In this document: positions 43,405 through 53,582 of the stretch, in pieces
Layout: each line of letters begins with the position of its first letter
Numbering within the stretch: the stretch's first letter is position 1
Assembly: GCA_963802765.1 (NCBI GenBank)
Contig: CAWDJZ010000002.1
Span: forward strand, 62,001 to 126,000
Direction of reading: 5' to 3'
Origin: Gaiellasilicea sp963802765
Lineage (GTDB): Bacteria > Actinomycetota > Thermoleophilia > Gaiellales > Gaiellaceae
Length of the DNA stretch: 64,000 nt
Made by a program: the position numbers and the translations under genes
Notes under the pieces: generated by a model
Seen by the model: the letters and a program-made list of their open reading frames with translations, nothing else
Database searches by the model: none
Told to the model about the DNA's origin: nothing

Positions 43405-43703
43405 TGCCACGAAAGCGCAAATACAGCGAGGAGAGTTTCGGCGCGACGATCGAGCGCCTGATGGGTGAGTCAGGCCTCACCTACCGCGGGCTGGCGGCGA
43501 AGACGGGGTTGTCTGCCGGCTACATCAACCACCTGGTGCACGGCAATCGACCGGTTCCCTCGGAGGACGTCGTCGCTCGGCTCGCGAGCGCTCTCGGCGT
43601 CAAGCCCGAGTACTTCCGCGAGCACCGGCTCCGCGTGATCTCCGACCGGCTCGAGGAGATGCCCGAGATGGTCGACCGGCTCTACCGGCGGCTCGCGATC
43701 TAA
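43404..43703 (+). CDS. XRE-type helix-turn-helix protein
   Basis: 99 residues. A Cro/CI-type HTH spans about 12-65 (FGATIERLMGESGLTYRGLAAKTGLSAGYINHLVHGNRPVPSEDVVARLASALGVKPEYFRE), followed by a short helix rich in Glu, Met and Arg. It probably binds DNA as a dimer. ATG 43404 overlaps the proS stop, so it is translationally coupled to proS; why the two are linked is not known. Confidence 0.85.
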   Translation: MPRKRKYSEESFGATIERLMGESGLTYRGLAAKTGLSAGYINHLVHGNRPVPSEDVVARLASALGVKPEYFREHRLRVISDRLEEMPEMVDRLYRRLAI

Positions 43704-43750
43704 GACGCTCCGCTGGTCTTGTCGGGGGCTGGGGAGCAGGATTGGCGTCG

Positions 43751-44767
43751 ATGCGCGCAATGATCCTGCCCGCGGCCGGTGAGCCTCTCCGCGAGACGGA
43801 TCTACCCGAGCCCACCGCCGGGCCTGGTCAGGTCGTGCTGGACGTGCACGCCTGCGGGGTCTGCCGCACCGACCTCCACATCGTGGACGGTGAGCTGAGC
43901 GAGCCGAAGCTCCCACTCGTGCTCGGTCATCAGATCGTCGGCACCGTGATCGAGGCGGGGGAGGGCGTCGACTCGTTGTCCGTCGGCGATCGTGCGGGCG
44001 TGCCCTGGCTCGGCTGGACCTGCGGGGAGTGCCGCTATTGCCTGTCGGAACGCGAGAATCTGTGCGAGCGAGCGCGCTTCACCGGGTATCACGTCGACGG
44101 CGGCTACGCCGAGCGGGCCGTCGCCGACGCGCGCTACTGCTTTCCGATTCCCGCCGGCTATCCCGATCTCCAGGCGGCGCCGCTCCTGTGCGCCGGCCTG
44201 ATCGGCTACCGGGCGCTCCGGCTGAGCGGAGACGCGGAGCGCGTCGGCCTGTACGGCTTCGGTGCGGCCGCGCACGTCGTCGCCCAGGTGGCGCGCTGGG
44301 AGGGCCGCCGCGTCTTCGCGTTCACCCGTGGCGGCGACGAGGCGGGCCAGGCGTTCGCGCGCGAGCTCGGCGCCGTCTGGGCCGGCGACGCCTCGGAGCG
44401 GCCACCCGAGGAGCTCGACGCGGCGATCATCTTCGCCCCCGCTGGCGAGCTCGTGCCGCAGGCGCTCGCCGCCGTGGCGCGAGGCGGCACCGTGGTCTGC
44501 GCCGGCATCCACATGAGCGACATCCCGTCCTTCCCGTACGACCTGCTCTGGGGAGAGCGTTCGCTCCGTTCAGTCGCGAACCTGACTCGCGCCGACGGCA
44601 CGGCGTTCTTCGAGCTCGCGCCACAGATCCCCGTGCAGACGCACGTCGAGACATTTCCGCTCGCCGCTGCCGACGACGCGCTCCGAAAGCTCAGAAACGG
44701 GGAGATCCGTGGGGCCGCGGTGCTCGCGGTCAGTGAGCGAGCAGGACTTCCAGCGCGACGATCGTGA
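43751..44767 (+). CDS. Zinc-dependent alcohol dehydrogenase
   Basis: 338 residues. Medium-chain fold: HACGVCRTDLHIVDGEL (catalytic zinc Cys), GHQIVGTVIEAGEGV (His-Glu), CGECRYCLSERENLC (structural zinc Cys4), and a Rossmann segment VGLYGFGAAAHVVAQVA. It resembles AdhA-type enzymes. Substrate unknown; possibly aromatic or aliphatic alcohols given the catabolic neighbours. ATG 43751 (TTG 43742 possible). The 3' end overlaps the convergent membrane gene by 38 bases. Confidence 0.85.
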   Translation: MRAMILPAAGEPLRETDLPEPTAGPGQVVLDVHACGVCRTDLHIVDGELSEPKLPLVLGHQIVGTVIEAGEGVDSLSVGDRAGVPWLGWTCGECRYCLSERENLCERARFTGYHVDGGYAERAVADARYCFPIPAGYPDLQAAPLLCAGLIGYRALRLSGDAERVGLYGFGAAAHVVAQVARWEGRRVFAFTRGGDEAGQAFARELGAVWAGDASERPPEELDAAIIFAPAGELVPQALAAVARGGTVVCAGIHMSDIPSFPYDLLWGERSLRSVANLTRADGTAFFELAPQIPVQTHVETFPLAAADDALRKLRNGEIRGAAVLAVSERAGLPARRS

Positions 44768-45233
44768 GGCCGAGGGCGACGTTGACCGTCACGGACGCGA
44801 CCGTGCCCCAGCGACTGAGCTCCCCGACCCGGGCGTAGCGCACGCCCTGGACGGCGAGCGTGACAAGACCGATCCCGAGCGCCAGCCGGATCGCGAAGAT
44901 GTCCCCGACGACCTCGAACCCGCCGAGAACGAGCGCGGCTGCCGGCCCGACCGCGGCGAGCCCGATCGCAAGCTCCCGCCTCGCGACCGAGACGAACTCG
45001 GCGCGGCTGAGGTGCTCGTGGGCGGCGAGGCTCTCGCCGAGGGTGTGGGCGTAGACGTGCGCGACCCAGAGCACGAGAACAGTGCCGACGACGAGCGTCG
45101 CGAGCCGCCAGGGATCGACCGTGCCCGCCGAGCCGGCAGCGATCGTCGCCATCGCGACGATCGTGCCGTACACCGTGCCGGCGATCCGGTCGCGCGTCCC
45201 GAACAGCAGTCGGCTGGTGCGATGCAGCGTCAC
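44730..45233 (-). CDS. Hypothetical integral membrane protein
   Basis: 167 residues with about five predicted helices (for example VYGTIVAMATIAAGSAG, ATLVVGTVLVLWVAHVYAHTLG, ELAIGLAAVGPAAALVLGGFEVVG, LALGIGLVTLAVQGV, ASVTVNVALGLTIVALEVLL). No family recognised. It lies seven bases downstream of pobA and is probably the last gene of that operon, which would make an uptake or envelope role possible but unproven. Confidence 0.65.
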   Translation of the reverse strand: MTLHRTSRLLFGTRDRIAGTVYGTIVAMATIAAGSAGTVDPWRLATLVVGTVLVLWVAHVYAHTLGESLAAHEHLSRAEFVSVARRELAIGLAAVGPAAALVLGGFEVVGDIFAIRLALGIGLVTLAVQGVRYARVGELSRWGTVASVTVNVALGLTIVALEVLLAH

Positions 45234-45240
45234 CGGACGC

Positions 45241-46431
45241 TCACAGGACGGAGGGTGGCTGGTCGAGCCCGACGTAGTTCTCGGCCAGGGACGTGGCGGC
45301 CGGGCGCGAGGAGGCGACGTACGCGAGCTGCGAGAGCTGTAGCCGTGCGTCGAAGTCGTCGCTCTCCGGCGGCCGGTGCAGCATCGTGGTCATCCACCAC
45401 GAGAAGTGCTCTGCCCGCCAGACGCGGCGGAGCGCCTCACGCGAGTAGCGCGCGAGCCCCGACTCGTCACCGTCCCGGTACCAGGTCGCGAGCGCGGCCG
45501 CGAGGATCCGGACGTCGGCGACCGCGAGGTTGAGCCCCTTCGCGCCGGTCGGCGGCACGATGTGGGCGGCGTCCCCGGCGAGGAACAGCCTGCCGTGCTG
45601 CATCGGCTCGACGACGAAGCTCCGCATGCCGGTGACGCCCTTCTCCAGGATCGGGCCCTCGTTGAGCTGCCAGCCGTCGAGACCGAGCCGCGTCTGCAGC
45701 TCCTCCCAGATCCGCTCGTCCGGCCAGTCCGCCGGGTCCGCGTCGGGTGCGCACTGGAGGTAGAGCCGGGTGATCTCGGGCGTGCGCATGCTGTGGAGGG
45801 AGAAGCCGCGCTCGTGCCAGGCGTAGATGAGCTCGTCGTTCGCCGGCGGCGCCTGGGCGAGGATCCCGAGCCAGCCGAACGGATACTCGCGCGAGAAGAC
45901 GGTGAGAGTGCCTTCGGGGACGCTGTCCCGGCAGATGCCGTGGAACCCGTCGCAGCCCGCGACGACGTCGCAGGCGAGCTCGACCTCCGTGTCCGCATGG
46001 ACGTACCGGACGCGGGGGTGCTCCGAGGTCACGTCGTGCAGCGTCACGTCGTCGACCTCGAAGTGCAGCGGGCGACCCGTCTCGAGCCGGGCTGCGATCA
46101 GGTCCTTGACGACCTCCTGCTGGCCGTAGACCGTGATGTGCCTGCCCGTCAGCTCCGTCAGGTCGATCCGGTGCCGCGAGCCGCCGAACTGGAGCTCCAG
46201 GCCGTGGTGCGGGAGGCCCTCTTCGTGAAGCCTTCCGCCGACGCCGATCCCGGTCAGGAGCTCGACCGTGCCGTGCTCGAGCACGCCGGCGCGGACGCGC
46301 CCCTCCACGTGGTCGCGGCTCCTCGCCTCGAGCACCACGGAGTCGATCCCCTCGAGGTGGAGCAGGTGCGCGAGCACGAGGCCGGCCGGACCTGCACCGA
46401 CAATCGCGACCTGCGTGCGCTCCGACTGCAT
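45241..46431 (-). CDS. pobA: 4-hydroxybenzoate 3-monooxygenase
   Basis: 396 residues. FAD- and NAD(P)H-dependent hydroxylase that makes protocatechuate from 4-hydroxybenzoate. The FAD-binding GAGPAGLVLAHLLHLEG, the VVAGCDGFHG motif and GDAAHIVPPTGAKGLNLAVADV are complete, and length matches PobA (394). ATG 46431 is chosen; ATG 46461 would overlap pcaC. It is downstream of pcaB, pcaD and pcaC on the same strand. Confidence 0.93.
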   Translation of the reverse strand: MQSERTQVAIVGAGPAGLVLAHLLHLEGIDSVVLEARSRDHVEGRVRAGVLEHGTVELLTGIGVGGRLHEEGLPHHGLELQFGGSRHRIDLTELTGRHITVYGQQEVVKDLIAARLETGRPLHFEVDDVTLHDVTSEHPRVRYVHADTEVELACDVVAGCDGFHGICRDSVPEGTLTVFSREYPFGWLGILAQAPPANDELIYAWHERGFSLHSMRTPEITRLYLQCAPDADPADWPDERIWEELQTRLGLDGWQLNEGPILEKGVTGMRSFVVEPMQHGRLFLAGDAAHIVPPTGAKGLNLAVADVRILAAALATWYRDGDESGLARYSREALRRVWRAEHFSWWMTTMLHRPPESDDFDARLQLSQLAYVASSRPAATSLAENYVGLDQPPSVL

Positions 46432-46444
46432 CAGCGACCGCGGC

Positions 46445-46822
46445 TCATCCGCGGCCCTCATCGGCGAGGACTTCCTGCGCGATCGCGAATGCCGAGTTCG
46501 CGGCAGGGACGCCGCAGTAGATCGCCGTCTGCAGCAGCACCTCCTTGATCTCCTCTGGTGTGAGCCCGTTGCGGAGCGCCGCGCGGACGTGCATGGCGAG
46601 CTCCTGGTCGTGGCCGCCGGCCACGAGTGCCGCCAGCGTGATGCAGCTGCGAGTGCGCCGATCGAGGCCGGGCCGGGTCCAGATCTCGCCCCAGGCGTAC
46701 CGGGTGATCAGATCCTGGAAGTCGGCGGTGAAGTCGGTCGCGCGTGCCGCCGCACGGTCGACGTGCTCGTCCCCGAGCACGGCCCGCCGCACCTCCATGC
46801 CGCGGTCGTAGGTGTCGCTCAT
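46445..46822 (-). CDS. pcaC: 4-carboxymuconolactone decarboxylase
   Basis: 125 residues. Decarboxylates 4-carboxymuconolactone to 3-oxoadipate enol-lactone. The CMD core is DRRTRSCITLAALVAGGHDQELAMHVRAALRNGLTPEEIKEVLLQTAIYCGVPAANSAF. In many actinobacteria pcaC is fused to pcaD (PcaL); here they are separate genes overlapping by four bases (ATGA). A CCGAGGAGACCCG Shine-Dalgarno precedes the ATG. Confidence 0.93.
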   Translation of the reverse strand: MSDTYDRGMEVRRAVLGDEHVDRAAARATDFTADFQDLITRYAWGEIWTRPGLDRRTRSCITLAALVAGGHDQELAMHVRAALRNGLTPEEIKEVLLQTAIYCGVPAANSAFAIAQEVLADEGRG

Positions 46823-47580
46823 CGGGTCTCCTCGGTCAGGTGGGCGAGCACGTGCTTGGTGAATTGCTCGGGCTGCTCGGCATTCGCGATGTGGCCGGTG
46901 TCGCCCAACGTCACGTGGCGTGCGTCCGGGATGCCGGCGGCGAGCTCGTCGCCCCGTTCCGGCGGCGCCACCGAATCGGCTTCGCCGCTGAGGACGAGCG
47001 TCGGCGCTCCGGATCTCGCCCAGGCGGTCGCCGAGATCGATCTCGGCAAGCGCCTCGCAACACCCCGCGTAGCCCTCCGCGGGTGTCGCGAGGAGCAGCT
47101 GTCCGGTACCGCTCCACGAGCGGCGCCGGGACGTCGCGCGGGAACCACCGCGCGAGCGACGGCGTCGGCGACCGCCGCCACGCCGCCGTCGCGGACGATG
47201 GCCGCACGCTTGAGCCAGTGCTCGCGAGGCGGCAGCGCAGACGCGGTGCAGCAGAGCACCAGCCGGTCGATCCGTTCGGGCACATTCACGGCCAGCCACA
47301 TACCGACCATGCCGCCGATCGAAAGCCCACAGAAGGAAACGCGCTCGAGGCTGAGCTCATCGAGCAGGTCGAGAACGTCCCCGCCCAGGTCATCGAGCGA
47401 GTACGGGCCGTCGGGCACCGGCGAGCGGCCGTGGCCGCGCCGGTCGTAGCGGACGAGCCGGAACCGAGCCGACAGAGCCGGCACCTGCGGGTCCCACATT
47501 GCGTGCGTCGTTCCGAGCGAGGGTGAGAGCACGAGTGGGGGAGCGTCGGCCGCGCCGTCGACGCGATGGTGCAGCCTCAC
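46819..47580 (-). CDS. pcaD: 3-oxoadipate enol-lactonase (three frameshifts)
   Basis: About 253 residues after joining four frames. Alpha/beta hydrolase features: PLVLSPSLGTTHAMWDPQVPALS, FRLVRYDRRGHGRS, SFCGLSIGGMVGMWLA (nucleophile Ser), then ARWFPRDVPAPLVERYR, LLLATPAEGYAGCCEALAEIDLGDRLGEIR and APTLVLSGEADSVAPP...GHIANAEQPEQF. Breaks, each one extra base, lie near 47150, 47100 and 47010. It converts the enol-lactone to 3-oxoadipate. GTG 47580 matches the family start. Confidence 0.8.
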   Translation of the reverse strand: MRLHHRVDGAADAPPLVLSPSLGTTHAMWDPQVPALSARFRLVRYDRRGHGRSPVPDGPYSLDDLGGDVLDLLDELSLERVSFCGLSIGGMVGMWLAVNVPERIDRLVLCCTASALPPREHWLKRAAIVRDGGVAAVADAVARAVVPARRPGAARGAVPDSCSSRHPRRATRGVARRLPRSISATAWARSGAPTLVLSGEADSVAPPERGDELAAGIPDARHVTLGDTGHIANAEQPEQFTKHVLAHLTEETR

Positions 47581-48920
47581 GCATCGACCCCGCTCGGCTC
47601 GCGGGACCGCCTCGTAGAGCGAGAGCGCGCGGTCGACGAGCGCTCCCGCCGAGCCGAGGTACCCGGCCGGGTCGAGGGCAGCCTCGAGCTCGGACGGGTC
47701 GAGCCCCGTTCTCGGGTCGGCGAGGAGCTCGTCGCGGAAGCTCGTGCCGGAGACGGCCGTGCGGGCGGCGGCGCCGCTCACGATCTCCTGGGCCTCGCTG
47801 CGGCTGAGCCGCTCCGGCAAGAGGAACGAGATCCGCTCGGCGAGCGCGAGGCCCCCGGTCGCGTCCAGGTTGCGTCGCATCCGATCGGTGTCGACCTCGA
47901 GCGACTCGAGTGCGTCCGCAACCGCGCTGAGCGCTCCGCCCGCGTAGGCCAGTGAGCCGGAGAGCGCATCCCACTCCGCCTGCCATGCTCCGGCGGCGCG
48001 CTCGTGCTCGTGCTCGAGCCCGCCGGTCAGCACCGACGCGTGCGCGCCGGCGAGCCGGGCGCTTGCCCGGGCGAGCGCCGAGCGGGCCGGGTTGCGCTTC
48101 TGCGGCATGGTGGACGAGCGGCCGCCGTCACCTTCGGCAACCTCGCCGACCTCGGTCTGGGCCAGCAGGATCACGTCCAGCGCGATCTTCGCGGCGACGC
48201 CGGCCGCGCCCGCCAGGGCGGCGCCGAGCTCCGCGATCCGCGTCCGGTCCGTGTGCCACGGGAGCGCCGGGGCCTGCGAGGCCGAGCTCTCCGGCGTAGA
48301 GGTCGAGAAGCGTGACACCGTCGTCGCCGAAGGCGGCGAGCGTCCCGGCCGCACCACCGAGTTGCGCGGCGAGCCGCGTTCGCGAGACCTCTGCCAGGCG
48401 GCTGCGCGCCTCGACCACGGCGGCGAGCCAGCCGGCCGCCTTGAGCCCGAACGTGGTCGGAACGGCGTGCTGGAGCAGGGTGCGGCCCGCCATCGGCGTG
48501 CCGCGATGCTCCCGGGCCAGAGCCGCGGCCGCCGCGGCGACCCGGTCCGCGTCCCCCAGCACGAGCGTCAGCGCCCTCTGCGCCACGAGCATCGCCGCGG
48601 TGTCGACGACGTCCTGGCTCGTCGCGCCGCGATGGACCCAGCGCGAGGCCTCGTCACTCACCGTGCCGGCGAGGGCGCGGACGAGCGGCTCGGCCGGGTT
48701 TGCGGCCGCGCGGCCCTCCTCGGCCAGGAGGTCGGGATCGAAACGAGCGGCGTCGCAGGCCGCTGCGATCTCGGCCGCGGCGCCGGCGGGCACGACCCCG
48801 GCAGCGGCGCCCGCAGTCGCGAGCGCCCGCTCGGCGTCGAGCATGCCCTCGAGCCACGCGTGCGGCCGACACGGCCGCCCGCAGCCGAGCAGGCACGAAG
48901 AGCGCGTCGAACGCCGCCAT
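47577..48920 (-). CDS. pcaB: 3-carboxy-cis,cis-muconate cycloisomerase (frameshifted)
   Basis: About 445 residues. Fumarase/aspartase superfamily: HRGATSQDVVDTAAMLVAQ, and the signature GGRSSTMPQKRNPARS near the active site. Frame breaks of one extra base lie near 48862 and 48274. The current frame runs without a stop into pcaD; one further extra base near 47590 would restore a TGA at 47577 overlapping the pcaD GTG, as at every other junction here. The enzyme cyclises 3-carboxymuconate. Confidence 0.8.
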
Positions 48921-48982
48921 GCCGCGATCGTAGTGGTTCACCTGGCCGACACGGGAGCGCCCGGGGGTGTTCCGACTCCGGC

Positions 48983-50227
48983 TCAGATCCCTTCGGGAAC
49001 CGCAGGGGGCACCTCGCGGAGCTCGTCGATGCTCGGGGCGTTGCGGATCGCCGGGCTGAGGGTGGCCCACAGGGCAAGGCCCAGCGCGAACACGACACAC
49101 ACGCCGATGGCGGCTCGCGCCGAGACCTCGGTGATGAGGACGCCGGTGACGAGCGGCCCGATCGGAGAGACGACGATGGAGAAGGTCGTCCATGCGGACT
49201 CGGCACGGCCGAGCAGCCGATCGGGCGTCATCGCGATCCGGTAGCCGTGAACCACGGAGTCGGTCGACGGGATGACGAGCGCGGTCGGCAACAGACAGAC
49301 GGCGAGCACGTAGACGCTCGGCCACACGAGAAACGCGGCGCAGCCGACCCACGTCCACAGCTCGAGCACGAACACGGCGCGCACCGGCAGAGCGCGCCGG
49401 ATGTGGGGCGACAGCGCGGTTCCGGGGAGGATGCCCGCGAAGAACACGGCCACGAGCAGGCCCACCTCGCCGCCGGAGAGCCCTTGCTCGGTCCCGATGA
49501 CGACGATCGCGAAGAGCACGCTCGGGCCGACGAAGTTCAGCAGACCGAAGATCAAGGCAACGGTCCGGAGGAACGGCTGGTGCCAGACGTAGCGGACGCC
49601 CTCGAGGAGCTGCGAGCGAAACGAGGACGTATCCCGCTCGCGGTCCTCCTGGAACGACGCGCGCATCATGAGCAGCGAGATCGCCGAGAACGCGTACGAG
49701 ATGACATCGACGACGAACGGCAAGACCCGCGCGATCGTGAAGAGCGCCCCGCCGAGCGGCGCGCCGGCGAGCTGCACGATTGCGTGCCGCCCGGTCTGTA
49801 CGGCAGCCGCATCGGGGAGCTGGTGCACGGGGACGACGGACCGCATCGCACCCGGATACGCGGCCATGAAGAAGGTCGCGCCCGCGCCCTCGACGAACGC
49901 GATCAGGGCGATCAGCCACAACGCGTCCCAGTCGAGCGCGATGACGGGGACGAGGACGCTGACCGCCACGACGCGAACCGCGTCGGCGCCGACCATGATC
50001 CATTTCCGGTTCCAGCGGTCGGCCACGACGCCGGCCGGGAGCGCGAGGAGCGCCTGCGGAAGCGTTCGTGCGAAGAGGACGAAACCGGCCTTTGCTGCCG
50101 AGCCGGTGAGCGCCAGCACGAGCAGCGGGTACGCGATCGAGGTCAGCCGCGTGCCGATGTTGGAGAGGAGCTGCCCGGTCTGGAGCAGGACGAAGTCGCG
50201 GTTACGGCGCAGAGGAACCGCGTTCAC
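48983..50227 (-). CDS. Major facilitator superfamily transporter (drug/siderophore-export type)
   Basis: 414 residues with about twelve helices. The start RNRDFVLLQTGQLLSNIGTRLTSIAYPLLVLALTGSAAKAGFV and LPAGVVADRWNRKWIMVGADAVR (motif A) match the EntS/macrolide-efflux MFS group rather than aromatic-acid uptake permeases. GTG 50227. It lies 62 bases upstream of pcaB on the same strand and may share its transcript. Substrate unknown. Confidence 0.82.
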   Translation of the reverse strand: MNAVPLRRNRDFVLLQTGQLLSNIGTRLTSIAYPLLVLALTGSAAKAGFVLFARTLPQALLALPAGVVADRWNRKWIMVGADAVRVVAVSVLVPVIALDWDALWLIALIAFVEGAGATFFMAAYPGAMRSVVPVHQLPDAAAVQTGRHAIVQLAGAPLGGALFTIARVLPFVVDVISYAFSAISLLMMRASFQEDRERDTSSFRSQLLEGVRYVWHQPFLRTVALIFGLLNFVGPSVLFAIVVIGTEQGLSGGEVGLLVAVFFAGILPGTALSPHIRRALPVRAVFVLELWTWVGCAAFLVWPSVYVLAVCLLPTALVIPSTDSVVHGYRIAMTPDRLLGRAESAWTTFSIVVSPIGPLVTGVLITEVSARAAIGVCVVFALGLALWATLSPAIRNAPSIDELREVPPAVPEGI

Positions 50228-50335
50228 GGGAGGACGCTATCCGTCAGAACGGTGCGAGAGAGGGTTCTAGAAAGGTCGGAGCGGCCGGAAGGTCCAGACT
50301 TGCCTTCCCCGTGGTCACTGCCACATTGTTACGAG

Positions 50336-53062
50336 GTGGATGGCCATCGAGTCGTTGGTAGGGAGGAGGAGCTCAGCTCCCTCCGAGCCTTTGTCGACGA
50401 CGCGAGGCGCGGACCGGCCACGCTCGTAGTCGAGGGCGTCGCGGGGATCGGGAAGTCGACTCTCTGGGAAGCGGGTGTGGAGCAGGCGCGCGCGCAGGGA
50501 CTATCGGTCCTGTCGTCGCGTCCGACCGAGGCGGAGCACGCCCTCGGACACGTTGGGCTCGTGGATCTGCTCGAGGACGTCGTCGACGACGCGCTGTCTG
50601 CACTCTTGACGCCGAGACGGCACGCGCTCCAGGTGGCGCTGCTCCGAGAGGATGCGTCAGGTGATCCGGTCGATCACCGCACCCTTGCCGTCGCAGTGCG
50701 CGACGTCCTGCAGCTCCTGAGCGAACGTGAACCGATCTTGATCGCCGTCGACGACGTTCAGTGGCTCGACCCGTCCTCGTCGCGTGCGCTCGCCTTCGCC
50801 CTGCGGCGGCTCAAAGGAAACTCGGTCAGCCTTCTACTCGCACGGCGGCCGGCCGAGGGTGCGCATCGGTCGGACCTCGAACTCGCGCCGGGTGCGGGCG
50901 GCGGCCGGCAGATCGTCGTGGGGCCGCTCAGCGTGGGGGCTCTCCATCGCATTCTGCGCGATCGGCTGGGAACGTCGTTCTCCCGCCAGACATTGCTCCG
51001 GATCCACGAGCGGTCGGGTGGGAATCCCTTCTTCGCGCTGGAGCTGGCCCGCATTCTCCCTGGGGACATCGACCCGCTGCAGCCGCTTGCGGTTCCCGAG
51101 ACGCTCGAAGAGCTCGTGAGCGCGAGGATCTCGGCGCTTCCGGCGTCCACTCGCAGCGCGCTTGCCTTTGCGGCCGCCGTCGGCACGACGTCGGTGTCGC
51201 TCCTGGAGCGCGCGGGCGTTGCTGCGGACGCGCTCGACGCAGCGGTCGCCGCGCGCGTGATCGAGCGCGAGAACGGGATGATCCGCTTCACCCACCCGTT
51301 GCTGTCGTCGGTCCTGTACGCCGACCTGGGCGAAGAGCGACGGGGCGTTCACGCCCGTATCGCCGAGATCGTCGAAGACCCGGTCCTCGGCGCCCGCCAC
51401 CTCGCACTCTCGACCGACCCGCCGAACGCTGAGGTTGCACGTTGGCTCGATGACGCCGCCACGCTGGCAAACGATCGCGGCGCGTCGGCGGAGACGGCCG
51501 AGCTGGCAGAGCAGGCGCTCCGGCTGACGCCGCCGGATCGGGTTGACGACCGCCGCCGGCGAGCGCTCGCCGCTGCGCATGCGCACCTCGCTGCCGGGGA
51601 GTGGACGCGCGCGCGAACGATCGCGACGGATCTGCTGGCCGAGACCGAGGCCGGCCCGCTCCGCGCCGAAGCCCTCCTCCTTCTCGCCGAGTTCGAGCAC
51701 GACGACCTCGCCGTTCCGGTCCTCGCAGAGGCGCTGCGCGAGGCGTCGTCGGACCCGGCGCTCCGGGCGCGCATCCGCGTCCGCCTCGCCTACGCGGAAC
51801 GCTTCAGGAAGGGGTTCGCGGCAGCGCTCGAGGGCACCCGTGTCGCACTCGAGCTTGCCGACTCGTCTCGATGACGACATCGTCCGATTCGAGGCACTCG
51901 TGCAGCTCCACATGCTCGGCAGCATGGTGGGCGACGCCGAGACCCCTGACCTACGCGATGCGCGCCCACGCGCTTGCGACTGCCGTCGGCGACCCGCGCC
52001 TGCGTGCGGAATGCGAACATCCTCGTCGCTGGGATGCTGTTCGACTCCGGCGACATCGACCAGCGACGCGCGGTCCTCGAAGAGGAGTATCGGAAGTGGC
52101 AGGAGCGCGACGAGCTTTTCTGCGCAGAGGTGCTCTGGGATCTGTCGTGGATCCAGCTGTGGGATGGGCGCTGGGGGCTCGCCGCGGAGCATGCCGCGCG
52201 CGCCCGCGACGTCCGCGTCCAGTACGGGGTCGAGCGGAATCAGGACTACATCCCGAGCTCGTGGGTCGCCGCCCATCGCGGGCAGCTCGACCTCGCTCTG
52301 GAGGAGTCGGAGCGAGCCCTGAAGCTCTGCGACGAGCAGATCGGGTTCCATCCGCCCCTGCTCGCGGCGGTCCCGGGACTCGTCGCACTCTGGCGCGGAG
52401 ATGCGACGACGGCTGCCGAACGCCTTGGGGCAGCCGACCGGCAGGCCGCGGCGCTCGGTTGGAGTGCGCCGGACGCGCGACCATGGACCGGGGACTATGC
52501 GGAGGCACTGCTCGAGCTCGGCCGGATCGACGACGCGGAGCACGTCATCGACCTCTGGGAAGCGGATGCGGTGCGGCTCGGCCGCGATCGTGTACTCGCC
52601 CACGTGATGCGCTGCCGCGGGCTCGTGGCTGCGGCGCGCGGGGCTGTCGACGAAGCAGCGTCGCTCCTGGAGGAGGCGGTCGCGCGGCACGATGAGGTCG
52701 GCGATGTCTTTGGTCGGGCTCGCACGCTGCTCGCACTCGGTCTAGTCCTCAGACGCGCAAGGCAGAAGCGTCCTGCCCGAGAGGCGATCCACGCTGCGCT
52801 CGGCGGCTTCGAGCAACTTGGGGCAGCCACGTGGGTCGAGAGGGCGCGTGCCGAGCTGGGGCGGATCGGCGGGCGCACACGGGAGGACGGCTTGACGGCG
52901 GCCGAGCGGCGCGTGGCCGTCCTGGTCGCAGCCGGCCGTACGAATCGGGAGGTCGCGGCCGAGCTGTTCCTCGGTGAGCGGACCGTGGCCGGGCACCTGA
53001 CGCGCGTCTACGCCAAGCTGGGCGTGCGCTCGCGCACCGAGCTCGCGCGCCGGTTGGTCTGA
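50336..53062 (+). CDS. Large LuxR-family regulator with AAA ATPase domain (LAL type; three frameshifts)
   Basis: About 908 residues after joining frames. N-terminal ATPase: VVGREEELSSLRAFVDD, Walker A EGVAGIGKSTLWEAG, Walker B PILIAVDDVQWLDPSS. A TPR-like middle follows. The C-terminal LuxR HTH is LTAAERRVAVLVAAGRTNREVAAELFLGERTVAGHLTRVYAKLGVRSRTELARRLV. Three single extra bases cluster at about 51866, 51945 and 52010. Ligand unknown; divergent from the MFS-pca genes, so it may control them. Its last 30 codons and downstream promoter are duplicated at 53583. Confidence 0.85.
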
Positions 53063-53084
53063 CCTCCCCGTCTGGGTGGGCAAA

Positions 53085-53130
53085 GTCAGGACGTTCTTAC
53101 CTTTACCCGTCGCTTGCCCGGGCCTAGTGT
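53085..53130 (+). promoter_or_regulatory. Promoter with 16-bp palindromic operator, copy 1
   Basis: The imperfect palindrome GTCAGGACGTTCTTAC (53085-53100) abuts TTTACC (53102-53107), a 17-base spacer and TAGTGT (53125-53130). The secreted-protein gene starts at 53165. A second copy of the whole arrangement lies at 53698. Confidence 0.55.
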
Positions 53131-53164
53131 CGAGGGTAACGAGTGGGGGGTAGGAGGTACGGGA

Positions 53165-53551
53165 ATGAAGAAAGTGCTTGCAGTCCTGATCGGTGCCACC
53201 GCACTCATCGCCGGTGTCGCCGCGCAGCCGGCGCCGGCCGTTGTGCACGAGATCTATGGCGCATGGTGCGCGGGCAAGGGCGAAATCGAGCCCCCTGGCC
53301 TTTCGGACGACACGAAGAAAAACTTCGCGGCGCCCGTGATGGCCGGCGGTGTTGTCTCGCTCACGCCGTTCATGGACGGGGTTCTCATCGACTTCAACTT
53401 CGAAGCTGCACAGTCGAAGATCGTCCCGGCGCCAACCGGACCCGCGATCGTCCAGATCGGCCCCGGCTTGTACCTCGAGCGGTTCATCCTCGATCCGGAG
53501 TTCCCCGCGTTCCTGAACTGCGCGAACCTGGAGTCCATGTCAGGGGCATAG
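53165..53551 (+). CDS. Small secreted protein, unknown function
   Basis: 128 residues. A clear Sec signal peptide (MKKVLAVLIGATALIAGVAAQPAPA, likely cleaved near residue 25) precedes a mature part of about 100 residues with two Cys, which could form a disulfide. No domain recognised. ATG 53165 is preceded by TAGGAGGTACGGG. It follows the duplicated operator-promoter, so it is probably controlled by the adjacent LuxR-type regulator or a relative. Confidence 0.75.
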   Translation: MKKVLAVLIGATALIAGVAAQPAPAVVHEIYGAWCAGKGEIEPPGLSDDTKKNFAAPVMAGGVVSLTPFMDGVLIDFNFEAAQSKIVPAPTGPAIVQIGPGLYLERFILDPEFPAFLNCANLESMSGA

Positions 53552-53582
53552 CCCCACCTGCCCTCTTGTAGGCAGGCGATCT

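Noticed and set aside
46819..48357. A single open frame joining pcaB and pcaD, as if a bifunctional fusion
   Set aside because: The link follows the natural end of pcaB and meets a good pcaD start. One extra base near 47590, the same error type found nearby, hides a TGA that would overlap the pcaD GTG.
48092..50335. Very long open frame upstream of the LuxR gene
   Set aside because: It is the antisense of pcaB and the MFS gene; composition is typical of a GC-rich shadow frame.
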